DNA of 64,000 bases from Ancylobacter radicis (GTDB lineage: Bacteria > Pseudomonadota > Alphaproteobacteria > Rhizobiales > Xanthobacteraceae): assembly GCF_018449475.1 (NCBI RefSeq), contig NZ_JAHCQH010000022.1, positions 62,001 through 126,000 of the forward strand, in the 5' to 3' direction. Made by a program: the position numbers and the translations under genes. Below the pieces are notes generated by a model. The model worked only from the letters and a program-made list of their open reading frames with translations, searched no databases and was not told where the DNA came from. This document shows, piece after piece, positions 16,865-26,189 of the stretch (position 1 is the stretch's first letter; each line of letters opens with the position of its first letter).

Positions 16865-17791
16865 ATGAAAGCCGCCGCCATCCGCCTTGCCGGTGCCGCC
16901 CTGATGAGCCTCGGTCTCGCCGTTGCCGCGCCGTTGGCGGCCGCGGCCAAGCCGGTCGTCGTCGCCTCGAAGATCGACACGGAAGGCGCGGTGCTCGGCA
17001 ACATCATCGCGCTGATGCTGGAGAATGCCGGCATCGAGGTGAACCGCAGGATCCAGCTCGGCCCGACCAAGATCGTGCGCACCGCGCTGCTGGTCGGCGA
17101 GATCGACATCTACCCGGAATATACCGGTAATGCCGGCTTCTTCTTCTCCATGCCCGACGATCCCGCCTGGAAGAACCCGCAGGCCGCCTATGAAAAGGCG
17201 AAGGCGCTCGATGCCGCCAACAACCTTGTCTGGCTGACCCCGGCGCCGGCCGACAACACCTGGGGCATCGCCGTGCGGGGCGATGTCGCGCGCCAGCAGA
17301 AACTCGCCACGCTGGAGGATTTCGGCCGCTGGGTGCGCGAGGGCGGCAAGGCCAAGCTCGCCGGCTCGGCCGAATTCGTCGAGAGTGCCGCGGCGCTGCC
17401 GAGTTTCCAGACCGCTTATGACTTCAAACTCGCCGGCGACCAGCTGCTCGTCCTGTCCGGGGGCGACACCACCGCCACCATAAAGGCGGCGGCGGAGGGC
17501 ACCTCGGGCGTCAACAGCGCCATGGTGTACGGCACGGACGGCGCCATTGCCGCGCTGGACCTGAAGGTCATGCGCGACACCAAGCAGGTGCAGCCGGTCT
17601 ATCAGCCCGCGCCGGTGGTGCGGGCCAGCGTGCTCGCCGAGCAGCCGAAGATCGCGGAAATCCTCGCCCCGGCCTTTTCCGGCCTGACGCTGGAGGTGCT
17701 TCAGGGCCTCAACGCCAAGGTGCAGCTTGACGGGCAGGATGCGCGGGCGGTCGCGCAGGCTTACCTTCAGGAGGCGAAGCTGCTGAAATAG
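16865..17791 (+). CDS. OsmF/YehZ-type compatible-solute ABC transporter binding protein
   Basis: 308-residue periplasmic binding protein with a clear Sec signal peptide (residues 1-28, ending AAPLAAAAKP). The mature part begins VVVASKIDTEGAVLGNIIAL, characteristic of the glycine-betaine/choline/osmoprotectant group (OsmF/YehZ), and includes EIDIYPEYTGNAGFFF. It is the first gene of a four-gene operon: binding protein, permease, ATPase, permease. The likely cargo is betaine or another quaternary amine; YehZ-type systems have low affinity and may not be osmoregulated. ATG start after CGGAGAACGCC. Confidence 0.88.
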   Translation: MKAAAIRLAGAALMSLGLAVAAPLAAAAKPVVVASKIDTEGAVLGNIIALMLENAGIEVNRRIQLGPTKIVRTALLVGEIDIYPEYTGNAGFFFSMPDDPAWKNPQAAYEKAKALDAANNLVWLTPAPADNTWGIAVRGDVARQQKLATLEDFGRWVREGGKAKLAGSAEFVESAAALPSFQTAYDFKLAGDQLLVLSGGDTTATIKAAAEGTSGVNSAMVYGTDGAIAALDLKVMRDTKQVQPVYQPAPVVRASVLAEQPKIAEILAPAFSGLTLEVLQGLNAKVQLDGQDARAVAQAYLQEAKLLK

Positions 17792-17810
17792 CGGCGCCCG
17801 AGGGATCTGC

Positions 17811-19028
17811 ATGACTCACAGCACGGCGCAGGACGGCAGCCTGGCTCTCCCCCGCGCCCGGCCGGGCGCGCCTGCGCTCGCCGCCGCCTTCATTCTCGCG
17901 CTCTGTGCGGTGGCGGGGCTGGCCGGCTTCGTCTCGGTGGCGCCGAACCGTCTGGCCAGCGGCCAACCGCTGCCGCTCTGGGTCGCCAGCGGGCCAGCCG
18001 TCACCTTCGCTCTTGTCGCGCTGGCCGGGCTGATCGCCGGGCTGGCGCTCGCCCCGCGCCGGCCCGATCGTCCTCTGCTCGTGGCGCTGGCCTCGGCCAT
18101 GCTGGTCCTGGGGCTGGTCGCCGCCACCGGCGAGGCGGCCACCCGTCTCGTTGCCGAGGGGGCATCGGGCGGCGGCCGGCTCACACGGGTTTCGCTCGGC
18201 CCGGCCTTCTGGATCTGGCTCGTGGTGGCGCTTCTCGTCTTTGCCGACGCCACGGGCCGGATCGCGGCGCTGAAGCTGCGCTTCCTGCTGGTGCTCGGGC
18301 TCGCCGCCGGGCTGGGCGGTCTGGCCGCCAGTGGGCGGCTGGCGGACCTGTCGCTCGCGCGTGAGTTCGCAGTGAACCGGGATATCTTCGTCGAGGCGGT
18401 GGCGACCCATCTCGGGCTCACCTTTGGCGGGCTGCTGCTGGCGCTGCCCGCCGGCATCGCCATCGGCGCCTATGCGGCGGCGCGGGGCCGGCGGGCCGGG
18501 GCGCTGTTCGCCGGGCTGAACCTCATCCAGACCATTCCTTCGATCGCGCTGTTCGCCCTGCTGATCGGTCCGCTGACCGCGCTCACCGCCGCCCTGCCGG
18601 CGCTGCGCGCGCTGGGACTGGCCGGCATCGGCGCCTTCCCGGCGCTGATCGCGCTGGCGCTCTACGCCCTGCTGCCGGTCGCCCGCGCCGTGGCGGCGGC
18701 GCTCACCGCCGTGCCGCCGGCGACGCTGGAGGCTGGCCGGGCCATGGGCATGACGCGGACCCAGCTCGCGCGCGAGGTCACGCTGCCGCTCGCCCTGCCG
18801 ATCCTGCTGGAAATGGCGCGCGTCGTCCTCGTGCAGTTGATCGGCCTCACCGTGCTGGCGGCGCTGATCGGGGCGGGCGGGCTCGGCACCTTCATCTTTC
18901 GCGGGCTCGGCCAGACGGCGGCCGATCTCGTGCTGCTCGGCGCGCTCGCCACCATCGCGCTGGCGCTCGCCGCCCATCTCGCGCTCGGCCTGCTCATCGG
19001 CCTCGCCCGACCGCAGGGGGCGGCATGA
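17811..19028 (+). CDS. YehY-type ABC transporter permease, large subunit
   Basis: 405-residue membrane protein. The N-terminal half (about residues 20-160) adds extra membrane helices. The C-terminal half is a standard BPD_transp_1 permease with the OpuB/YehY segment LNLIQTIPSIALFALLIGPL and the coupling loop EAGRAMGMTRTQLAREVTLP. It is the larger of two permeases in an OsmF/Yeh-type importer. Its stop overlaps the ATPase start (ATGA). Confidence 0.88.
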   Translation: MTHSTAQDGSLALPRARPGAPALAAAFILALCAVAGLAGFVSVAPNRLASGQPLPLWVASGPAVTFALVALAGLIAGLALAPRRPDRPLLVALASAMLVLGLVAATGEAATRLVAEGASGGGRLTRVSLGPAFWIWLVVALLVFADATGRIAALKLRFLLVLGLAAGLGGLAASGRLADLSLAREFAVNRDIFVEAVATHLGLTFGGLLLALPAGIAIGAYAAARGRRAGALFAGLNLIQTIPSIALFALLIGPLTALTAALPALRALGLAGIGAFPALIALALYALLPVARAVAAALTAVPPATLEAGRAMGMTRTQLAREVTLPLALPILLEMARVVLVQLIGLTVLAALIGAGGLGTFIFRGLGQTAADLVLLGALATIALALAAHLALGLLIGLARPQGAA

Positions 19029-19945
19029 TCCGGCTCGACCATCTCACCAAACGCTATGGCGCGACCGTCGCGGTCGACGACGTGTCGCTGGATATTCCCG
19101 CCGGGGCGATCTGCGCGCTGGTCGGCCCGTCCGGTGCGGGCAAGTCTACCCTCTTGCGCCTGATCAATCGCCTCATCGAACCGGATGGCGGGTGTGTCCA
19201 GATTGGCGGCGCGGAAGCGGGCACGCTGCCGGTGGTCGCCCTGCGCCGGCGGATTGGCTATGTGATTCAATCGGTTGGCCTGTTCCCGCACTGGAGCGTC
19301 GCCCGCAACATCGCCACCGTGCCGCGCCTGCTGGGGTGGGAGACGGCGCGGATCGAGCGGCGCATCGACCAACTGCTCGACCTCGTCGGCCTCCCCCCCT
19401 CCCTCGCAACCCGTTATCCGCACGAGCTTTCTGGCGGTCAGCAGCAGCGCGTCGGGGTCGCCCGCGCGCTCGCCGCCGAGCCGGAACTGCTGCTGATGGA
19501 CGAACCCTTCGGCGCGGTCGATCCCGTGACCCGCCGGACCCTGCAGGACGCCCTTCTCGAGATCCAGGCGCGTACCGGCACCACTATCATTCTCGTCACC
19601 CATGATGTCGACGAGGCGGTTCGCCTCGGCACGGTCATCGCCTTCCTCAGCCATGGCCGGCTGGTGCAGGCGGCATCCCCCGCCGAGATGCTGCGTGCGC
19701 CGGCAAGCGCCGAGGTTGCCGCCTTCTTTGGTGGCCCGCGCCTGGGCCTGCGGCTGCTGCAGACGGCGAGCGCCGGCGAACGGGCCGATTTTGCCCGCAC
19801 CATCGCTGGCGAGCCGGTCGAGGCCGAGGCGATGCTGGACGAGGTGGTCGCCCGCATGGCGGCGGCTGGCGTCACATCGCTGCCGGTGAAGGATGGGCAG
19901 GGCCGGCGCGGCGTGATCTCGCTCGACGACGTGGTGGCGCGGTGA
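19025..19945 (+). CDS. YehX/ProV-type ABC transporter ATPase
   Basis: 306-residue ATPase of the compatible-solute importer. Motifs are Walker A GPSGAGKSTLL, Q-loop YVIQSVGLFPHWSV (typical of the ProV/OpuA group), signature ELSGGQQQRVGVARAL, Walker B LLLMDEPFGAVDP and switch VTHDVDEAV. After about residue 245 the protein carries a short CBS-like tail (VTSLPVKDGQGRRGVISLDD), seen in osmoregulated importers of this type, but only one CBS-like unit is evident. The gene overlaps both neighbours by 4 bases. Confidence 0.9.
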   Translation: MIRLDHLTKRYGATVAVDDVSLDIPAGAICALVGPSGAGKSTLLRLINRLIEPDGGCVQIGGAEAGTLPVVALRRRIGYVIQSVGLFPHWSVARNIATVPRLLGWETARIERRIDQLLDLVGLPPSLATRYPHELSGGQQQRVGVARALAAEPELLLMDEPFGAVDPVTRRTLQDALLEIQARTGTTIILVTHDVDEAVRLGTVIAFLSHGRLVQAASPAEMLRAPASAEVAAFFGGPRLGLRLLQTASAGERADFARTIAGEPVEAEAMLDEVVARMAAAGVTSLPVKDGQGRRGVISLDDVVAR

Positions 19946-20670
19946 GAATGCTGCTCGCCCGCCCGGCCGCCTGGGTTGGCGCGCTGTTCCTCGGGCTCAC
20001 CTTCGGTATGGACCGTCTGGCCCCGTTGTTCTCATGGCTCTACCCGGACCTCGATCGCCCAGTCTACACCCGCGCGGGCTTCCCCGAGCTCGCCCTGTCC
20101 CATGCGCTGCTCGCCGGCTCGGCCAGCCTTGTAGCGACGCTGATCGGCATTGGCGCGGCGGTGCTGGCGACACGGCGTGCCGGGCGGGCCTTCGCGCCCA
20201 GCCTTCAGGCGCTCACCTCCATCGCCCAGACCTTCCCGCCCGTCGCGGTGCTGGCGCTCGCCGTTCCGGCCACCGGCTATGGTGCGCTGCCCACCCTCAT
20301 CGCCCTCATCCTCTACGGGCTGATGCCGGTGACCAGTGCGACGCTGGCGGGGCTCGCCTCGGTGCCGGCGGCGCTGCGCGAGGCGGCGGATGGCAGCGGC
20401 TTCTCGCCCGTGGCCCGGCTCTGGCAGGTGGAACTGCCGCTCGCCGCTCCGCTGATCCTTGCCGGGGTGCGCACCTCCACCATCATCGGCATCGGTACCG
20501 CCACTATCGGCTCGACGGTCGGCGCGCTCACACTGGGCTCACCGATCATTGACGGCCTGTCCGGCTCCAACCCGGCCTATGTGCTTCAGGGCACGGTGCT
20601 GGTGGCGCTGTTCGCCATCTTTGTCGATCTGCTGTTCGGCGAGATCGAGCGCCGCCTGCCGCGGCTGTGA
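19942..20670 (+). CDS. YehW-type ABC transporter permease, small subunit
   Basis: 242-residue permease with about five membrane helices and the coupling loop REAADGSGFSPVARLWQVEL, plus the conserved C-terminal block IIGIGTATIGSTVGALTLGS of OpuB/YehW permeases. The GTG at 19942 overlaps the ATPase stop (GTGA); an ATG two codons later is the alternative. It completes the importer begun at 16865. A 72-base gap separates it from tex. Confidence 0.88.
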   Translation: MRMLLARPAAWVGALFLGLTFGMDRLAPLFSWLYPDLDRPVYTRAGFPELALSHALLAGSASLVATLIGIGAAVLATRRAGRAFAPSLQALTSIAQTFPPVAVLALAVPATGYGALPTLIALILYGLMPVTSATLAGLASVPAALREAADGSGFSPVARLWQVELPLAAPLILAGVRTSTIIGIGTATIGSTVGALTLGSPIIDGLSGSNPAYVLQGTVLVALFAIFVDLLFGEIERRLPRL

Positions 20671-20742
20671 TGGCGGCGCGCTCGCCAAGGCCGGCGGCGA
20701 TCTTTATGGTCGCGCCCCCGACCTGACGATTCCGTGGATTGC

Positions 20743-23100
20743 ATGACCGCCGACAAGACCAGCAAGACCGCCGAGACTGCCGCCATCGCCGCCCGCATCA
20801 TCCGGCAGATTGCCGGGGAGATCGGCGCGCGGGCCGAGCAGGCCGCCGCCGCCATCGCGCTTCTCGATGAAGGGGCAACCGTGCCTTTCATCGCCCGCTA
20901 CCGCAAGGAAGTGACCGGCGGGCTCGACGACACGCAATTGCGCCGGCTCGACGAGCGGCTGGTCTATCTGCGCGAGCTGGAAAGCCGCCGCGCCGCCATC
21001 GCCGAGTCGATCCGCCAGCAGGACAAGCTCACCGCGGAGCTGGAACAGGCCATTGCCGGCGCCGTCACCAAGGCGGAGCTGGAGGATATCTATCTTCCCT
21101 ACAAGCCCAAGCGCCGCAACCGCGCCGACATTGCCCGCGAGCGCGGCCTTGGCCCGCTCGCCGACACGATCCTCGCCGACCGCGCGCGCGTGCCGGCTGA
21201 CCTGGCGGCGGGCTACATTACCGACGAGGTGCCGGATGTGAAGGCGGCGCTGGAAGGCGCGCGCGACATCCTTTCCGAGCAGTTCGCGCAGAATGCCGAA
21301 CTGCTCGGCCGATTGCGCACCCATCTGCGCGAGAAGGCCAGCCTGCGCGCCCGCGTGGTGGAGGGCAAGCAGGAGGCCGGCGCCAAATTCTCCGACTATT
21401 TCGACCATGTGGAGAAATGGGCAGGCGTGCCAAGCCACCGCGCGCTCGCCATGCTGCGCGGGCGCAATGAGGACGTGCTGACCCTCGACATCGAGGTCGA
21501 CGCTGACGATGCCGCGCCGGTGAAGCCCACGCTGCGCCTCATCGCGCAGGCCTATGGCATTGGCGACCGGCTGCCGGGCGATGTCTGGCTGATGGAGGTC
21601 GCCGGCTGGACCTGGCGGGTCAAGCTCTCGCTGCATCTGTCCATCGACCTGATGACCGAGCTGCGCAGCCGCGCCGAGACCGAGGCGATCAACGTCTTCG
21701 CCCGCAACCTCAAAGACCTGCTGCTCGCCGCCCCGGCCGGCACGCGCGCCACCATGGGGCTCGATCCCGGCATCCGCACCGGTGTGAAGGTGGCGGTGGT
21801 CGACGCCACCGGCAAGCTGCTGGCGACCTCCACCGTCTATCCCTTCCCGCCGAAGAACGATGTGCGCGGCACGCAGGCTGAACTCGCCCGCCTCATCCGC
21901 CTGCACAAGGTGGAACTGGTGGCCATCGGCAACGGCACCGGCAGCCGCGAGACGGAGAAGCTGGTCGCGGATATGCTGGGCGACCTGCCTCCGCCCAAGC
22001 CAATCAAGGTCGTGGTCTCCGAGGCCGGGGCCTCGGTCTATTCCGCCTCGGAAGCGGCCGCCGCCGAATTTCCCGGCCTCGACGTGTCGCTGCGCGGCGC
22101 CGTTTCCATTGCCCGCCGACTCCAGGATCCGCTGGCGGAACTGGTCAAGATCGAGCCGAAATCCATCGGCGTCGGCCAGTACCAGCACGATGTCGACCAG
22201 CACCACCTCGCCCGCGCGCTCGACGCGGTGGTGGAGGATGCGGTGAACGCGGTCGGCGTCGATCTCAACACGGCATCAGCCTCGCTGCTGGCCCGTGTCT
22301 CCGGCCTTGGCGCCTCGCTGGCCGAGGCGATCGTTGCCTATCGCGATGTCAACGGCCCCTTCGCGAGCCGCAAGCAGCTCCTTGGTGTGGCCCGTCTCGG
22401 GCCGCGCACCTTCGAGCAATGCGCCGGCTTCCTGCGCATCCGCGACGGCGCCGAACCGCTCGACGCCTCCGCCGTCCACCCGGAGGCCTATGGCGTCGCC
22501 CGCAAGATCGTGAGCGCCTGTGGGCGGGACCTGCGCGTGCTGATGGGCGACAGCGCGGCGCTGAAGGCGGTCGATCCGCGCGCCTTTGTCGATGACCGTT
22601 TTGGCCTGCCCACCGTGCGCGACATCATCGCCGAGCTGGAGAAGCCCGGCCGCGACCCCCGCCCGGCCTTCAAGACGGCGACCTTCGCCGATGGCATCGA
22701 CGACATGAAGGACCTGAAGCCGGGCATGCTGCTGGAGGGCACCGTCACCAATGTCGCGGCCTTCGGCGCCTTCGTCGATATCGGCGTGCATCAGGACGGG
22801 CTGGTCCATGTCTCCCAGCTCGCCGACCGCTTCATCAAGGACGCCCATGAGGTGGTGAAGGTCGGCGATGTGGTGAAGGTGCGGGTGCAGGAGGTCGATA
22901 TCAAGCGCAAGCGCATCAGCCTCTCCATGCGCAAGGATAGTGCGGGTGGCGGGCAGGGCGATCGCACGCCGCGCGATCAGGCTGCGCGCGCCCCGGCGCC
23001 CAAGGCGGCGCCGTCCAGATCCGCCCAACCCCAACCGTCACGCGCAGAACCGCAAGGCGCGCTCGGTGCCGCGTTGCTGGACGCGCTGCGGCGCAAATAA
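20743..23100 (+). CDS. tex: Tex-family RNA-binding transcription accessory protein
   Basis: 785 residues. The Tex N-terminal region contains the family block LLDEGATVPFIARYRKEVTG. A YqgF-like nuclease fold is near residue 340 (ATMGLDPGIRTGVKVAVVD), helix-hairpin-helix units follow around 500-560 (VDLNTASASLLARVSGLG), and an S1 RNA-binding domain spans about 659-730 (GTVTNVAAFGAFVDIGVHQD). The last 50 residues are a Pro/Ala/Arg-rich tail. The family is conserved and linked to transcription and RNA handling. The ATG at 20743 is preferred over a GTG three codons upstream. Transcription converges with xoxF. Confidence 0.94.
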   Translation: MTADKTSKTAETAAIAARIIRQIAGEIGARAEQAAAAIALLDEGATVPFIARYRKEVTGGLDDTQLRRLDERLVYLRELESRRAAIAESIRQQDKLTAELEQAIAGAVTKAELEDIYLPYKPKRRNRADIARERGLGPLADTILADRARVPADLAAGYITDEVPDVKAALEGARDILSEQFAQNAELLGRLRTHLREKASLRARVVEGKQEAGAKFSDYFDHVEKWAGVPSHRALAMLRGRNEDVLTLDIEVDADDAAPVKPTLRLIAQAYGIGDRLPGDVWLMEVAGWTWRVKLSLHLSIDLMTELRSRAETEAINVFARNLKDLLLAAPAGTRATMGLDPGIRTGVKVAVVDATGKLLATSTVYPFPPKNDVRGTQAELARLIRLHKVELVAIGNGTGSRETEKLVADMLGDLPPPKPIKVVVSEAGASVYSASEAAAAEFPGLDVSLRGAVSIARRLQDPLAELVKIEPKSIGVGQYQHDVDQHHLARALDAVVEDAVNAVGVDLNTASASLLARVSGLGASLAEAIVAYRDVNGPFASRKQLLGVARLGPRTFEQCAGFLRIRDGAEPLDASAVHPEAYGVARKIVSACGRDLRVLMGDSAALKAVDPRAFVDDRFGLPTVRDIIAELEKPGRDPRPAFKTATFADGIDDMKDLKPGMLLEGTVTNVAAFGAFVDIGVHQDGLVHVSQLADRFIKDAHEVVKVGDVVKVRVQEVDIKRKRISLSMRKDSAGGGQGDRTPRDQAARAPAPKAAPSRSAQPQPSRAEPQGALGAALLDALRRK

Positions 23101-23119
23101 GCCCAGCGTCCCGGCAGGT

Positions 23120-24949
23120 CTAGCGGCCGGGCAGGGCGAAGACGGTCAACTGGCCGCCCAGCGCGGTATAGCTGGAGAGCGCGGCATAGGCGTCCTTGGC
23201 GCCGGAACCGGCATTGGGATCGGTGAGGCCGGCGGCAAGGCCGATCCCGGCCCACCCGCCGACGCCGGAGAGCACGGCGACGAATTGTCGGCCGCGATGG
23301 CTGTAGGTCATGACATTGCCGACGATGCCGGAGGGCGTCTTGAAGCGGTAGAGTTCCCGCCCGGTCGCGGCGTCGACCGCCTTCAGATAGCCTTCCAGCG
23401 TGCCGTAGAACACCACGCCGCCAGCGGTCGCCAACGCGCCGGACCAGACCGAGAACCGCTCCGGCACCGCCCACACCACGCGGCCCTTGAGGTTGTCCCA
23501 GGCGATGAAGCGCCCGGTGCGCCCCTCGCTGCCCGGCGCGGGATACATGGTCAGCGTCGCCCCGACATAGGGCTGGCCCGCCGCGTAGTCGACATGGAAG
23601 GGCTCGTAATCCATGCAGAGTTGCGTGCCCGGCACATAGAACAGGCCGGTGACCGGCGAATAGGCCGCCGGCTGCTGGTTCTTGGCGCCGATGGCGGCCG
23701 GGCAGATGCCGGAATAGGTGACGTCCTCGCCCTCCGCTTCCGTGCCATAGCGCGGGTCGCGGATCGGCCGTCCATAGGTCGGGCTCGCGCGGTCCATGTC
23801 GATACCGCGCGCCCAGTTCACGCCGTCCTCGAAGGGCGCGGCAACGAGCAACTCACCCGTGGCGCGGTCGAGCGTGTAGGCAAAGCCGTTGCGGTCGAAA
23901 TGGGTGAGCAGGGGGCGCATATGGTCGTCCACGGTCTGATCGGTCAGGATCATCTCGTTCACGCCGTCATAGTCCCACTCGTCATGCGGGGTCATCTGGT
24001 AGACCCAGCGCGCCATGCCGCTATCCGCGTCGCGGGCGATGATGGCGGATGCCCAGCGGTTGTCGCCGGGCCGCTGGGAGGGGTTCCAGGTGCCGGGATT
24101 GGCGGTGCCGTAATAGATCAGGTTCAGCCGGGGATCATAGGCGAACCAGCCCCAGGGCGCGCCGCCGCCCAGCGTCCATTGCTCGCCCTCCCAGCTCTTG
24201 AGCGAGGAGTCCGGCCCGACCGGCTTGCCGAGTTCGGTGGTCTTTTCCGGGTCCACCCGCATCTCGGCATCCGGCCCGGTGGAATAGGCCCGCCAGAGCC
24301 GCGCGCCGTCCTTCAGCGCATAGGCGGTGATATGGCCGCGCGCGCCGAACTCCGCCCCGGCGATGCCGACGATCAACTTGTCTTTCACCGGCATCACCGT
24401 GGAGGTGTTGGATTCGCCGTGCCTGGGGTCGCCATTGGCGACCTTCCAGCGCACTGCCCCGGTCCTGGCGTCGAGCGCGACGACGGTGGTGTCGGCCTGC
24501 GCGAGGAACACCAGGCCGTCCGCATAGGCGAGGCCGCGATTGACCAGATCGCAGCACATGATGCCGGCGACGTCGCGCGTCTGCTGCGGCTCGTAGCGCC
24601 AGAGGATGCGTCCGTCATTGTCGAGATCGAGCGCGTAGATGATGTTCGGGAAGGGCGTGTGCAGATACATCACGCCATCGACGACCAGCGGGCTGCCCTC
24701 ATGGCCGCGCAGCACGCCGGTCGAGAAGGTCCACGCGACCTGCAACTGGCCGACATTGCCGGCATTGATCTGGTCGAGCCGGGAGTAGCGCGTATTGGCG
24801 TAATCGAGCGTCTGCAACACCTGCACGCCGGGGTCGGCGAGATGGGCGAGCACGTCCTCATTGGCAGAGGCGGCGCTTCCCGTCGCGGCGAGAGCGAGGC
24901 TTCCTGCCAGAGCGATGAACCGGCGCCGCCATGTTCCGCACGCACGCAT
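23120..24949 (-). CDS. xoxF: XoxF-type lanthanide-dependent methanol dehydrogenase (PQQ)
   Basis: 609-residue periplasmic PQQ enzyme oxidising methanol and similar alcohols to aldehydes. A Sec signal covers about the first 30 residues ([16 protein letters not shown]). The eight-bladed propeller carries the vicinal cysteines C132-C133 ([17 protein letters not shown]) and the active-site segment [14 protein letters not shown]. There D326 is the catalytic Asp and D328 the extra Asp that marks rare-earth-binding XoxF; calcium MxaF has Ala there. The C-terminus [20 protein letters not shown] is also XoxF-like. The ATG at 24949 follows CAGGAG at a 6-7-base gap. No xoxG cytochrome or xoxJ lies beside it. 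Confidence 0.95.
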   Translation of the reverse strand: MRACGTWRRRFIALAGSLALAATGSAASANEDVLAHLADPGVQVLQTLDYANTRYSRLDQINAGNVGQLQVAWTFSTGVLRGHEGSPLVVDGVMYLHTPFPNIIYALDLDNDGRILWRYEPQQTRDVAGIMCCDLVNRGLAYADGLVFLAQADTTVVALDARTGAVRWKVANGDPRHGESNTSTVMPVKDKLIVGIAGAEFGARGHITAYALKDGARLWRAYSTGPDAEMRVDPEKTTELGKPVGPDSSLKSWEGEQWTLGGGAPWGWFAYDPRLNLIYYGTANPGTWNPSQRPGDNRWASAIIARDADSGMARWVYQMTPHDEWDYDGVNEMILTDQTVDDHMRPLLTHFDRNGFAYTLDRATGELLVAAPFEDGVNWARGIDMDRASPTYGRPIRDPRYGTEAEGEDVTYSGICPAAIGAKNQQPAAYSPVTGLFYVPGTQLCMDYEPFHVDYAAGQPYVGATLTMYPAPGSEGRTGRFIAWDNLKGRVVWAVPERFSVWSGALATAGGVVFYGTLEGYLKAVDAATGRELYRFKTPSGIVGNVMTYSHRGRQFVAVLSGVGGWAGIGLAAGLTDPNAGSGAKDAYAALSSYTALGGQLTVFALPGR

Positions 24950-25126
24950 GAGAACTCCTGCCCGATTGCGCCCCGTGAGACGGCGCCCATAGAGCCGTCC
25001 TGCTGTCGATAACATGCCCGCCGGGTCTGTCGGCAAGATCACGCTGGGGCAGGGTGCGGCAATGTTGACACCCTTAACATTCAGCGGCACTGATGCGCGC
25101 GTCATCCCTGTGCCGCGTGATCCGCC

Positions 25127-25588
25127 ATGCTGTTCTTCGTTCTTGTCGCGCTGGCGAGCGGGCTGGCCTATCTCGTCCAGATGCTGGTGATGCCGGCCGC
25201 CGATCTGCCGTTCGCCATGGCATGGGGGCTGGCCGGGGGCCTGATGTTCGCGGGGGTCGATCACCTGCGCACGCCGCAGCGTTACCGGCCGATGCTGCCG
25301 CCCCTCGTGCCCTGGCCCGGCTTGGTCATTGCCTTCACCGGCCTGTGCGAGATTGCCGGCGCGGTGGGGCTGGTGCTGCCGCCAACCCGGCTCCTCGCGG
25401 GCTGGATGCTGGCGCTCTATTTCGTCTGCGTCTTCCCCGCGAATATCCGCAACGCGATCCAAGGCCTGGCCGTCGACGGCTTGCCGGGCGCGCGCTGGTA
25501 TTACTGGCTGCGCCTGCCGTTCCAGCCGCTCATCATCTGGTGGGCGCTGTTCGCGGTGGGCATCACGCGCTGGCCATTCGCGGGCTGA
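25127..25588 (+). CDS. DoxX-like small membrane protein
   Basis: 153 residues with four hydrophobic helices, including an N-terminal one ([16 protein letters not shown]) and the DoxX-like [20 protein letters not shown]. The region [16 protein letters not shown] is also typical of the family. DoxX-like proteins are membrane proteins of varied or unknown function. It is divergent from xoxF across a 177-base gap and convergent with the DUF1989 gene, 3 bases away. No specific role can be assigned. Confidence 0.78.
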   Translation: MLFFVLVALASGLAYLVQMLVMPAADLPFAMAWGLAGGLMFAGVDHLRTPQRYRPMLPPLVPWPGLVIAFTGLCEIAGAVGLVLPPTRLLAGWMLALYFVCVFPANIRNAIQGLAVDGLPGARWYYWLRLPFQPLIIWWALFAVGITRWPFAG

Positions 25589-25591
25589 TTT

Positions 25592-26182
25592 TCAGTCGTG
25601 AATGGCGAAATGCGCGTCGACCGGCTTGCCGCCATTGATCGGCGTGATGTCCTGCGGGCAGGCGGAGAACACCACGACGCAGTCGCGCGCGGCGCGCAGC
25701 ACCACCTTGTCGCCCGGCTTGCAGGGCGGTTCGCCCTGAACCAGCGTGAAGTCGGCGTCGATCGGGATGTTCATGAACAGGTTGAGCGGCTGGGGGATGT
25801 GGTGAAAATCCAGTCCCAGCTCGGCGAGCGCCTCCACCATGTTGTCCGCGCAGTTGCGATGATATTCGGTGCAGCCGAGGTGCTCGTAGCGCCAGCGGTC
25901 GCAGGCGGCCATGATGGTGTCGTGGATGCCGGAGGAGGTGTCCGCCTCCATCATCAGGATCGGCTCGCGGCGATTGGTCCACAGCGTCTGGCCGATGGCG
26001 GGCATCAGCCGGCCATTCTGCACCCGCGTATGCTCCATCGACATGAAGTGATCGAGGTCTTCCACGCAGAACGCCCAGGTGTCGACCACCTGCGTCCCGT
26101 GGGTGTTGATGACCTCGACGGCCTGTCCCGCCGAGAGGCGGACGGCCTTGCCGTGGCGGGCGGGAATGGTCTCGATCGGCAT
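25592..26182 (-). CDS. DUF1989 (urea carboxylase-associated family) protein
   Basis: 196 residues of the DUF1989 family, whose paired members CgdA/CgdB hydrolyse carboxyguanidine in guanidine breakdown (formerly urea carboxylase-associated proteins). Candidate metal ligands include the C/H cluster HLGCTEYHRNCADN and the HTR of MSMEHTRVQN. Other conserved blocks are NTHGTQVVDTWAFCVEDLDH and LNLFMNIPIDADF. Only one copy is present and no urea carboxylase is visible. It ends a minus-strand operon with two ureohydrolases and an ABC importer, 7 bases after the agmatinase-like gene, so a hydrolytic step on a guanidino or urea-type product is plausible. The ATG at 26182 avoids a long low-complexity upstream extension. 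Confidence 0.85.
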   Translation of the reverse strand: MPIETIPARHGKAVRLSAGQAVEVINTHGTQVVDTWAFCVEDLDHFMSMEHTRVQNGRLMPAIGQTLWTNRREPILMMEADTSSGIHDTIMAACDRWRYEHLGCTEYHRNCADNMVEALAELGLDFHHIPQPLNLFMNIPIDADFTLVQGEPPCKPGDKVVLRAARDCVVVFSACPQDITPINGGKPVDAHFAIHD

Positions 26183-26189
26183 GACGGCC

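Noticed and set aside
15281-17812. 843-codon minus-strand frame across the gluconate and OsmF genes
   Set aside because: Antisense to three genes with clear families; composition is Arg/Gln/Gly/Asp repeats typical of antisense GC-rich frames.
22940-25012. 690-codon open frame on the plus strand opposite xoxF
   Set aside because: The opposite strand encodes an unmistakable XoxF; this frame has no domain and low-complexity composition.
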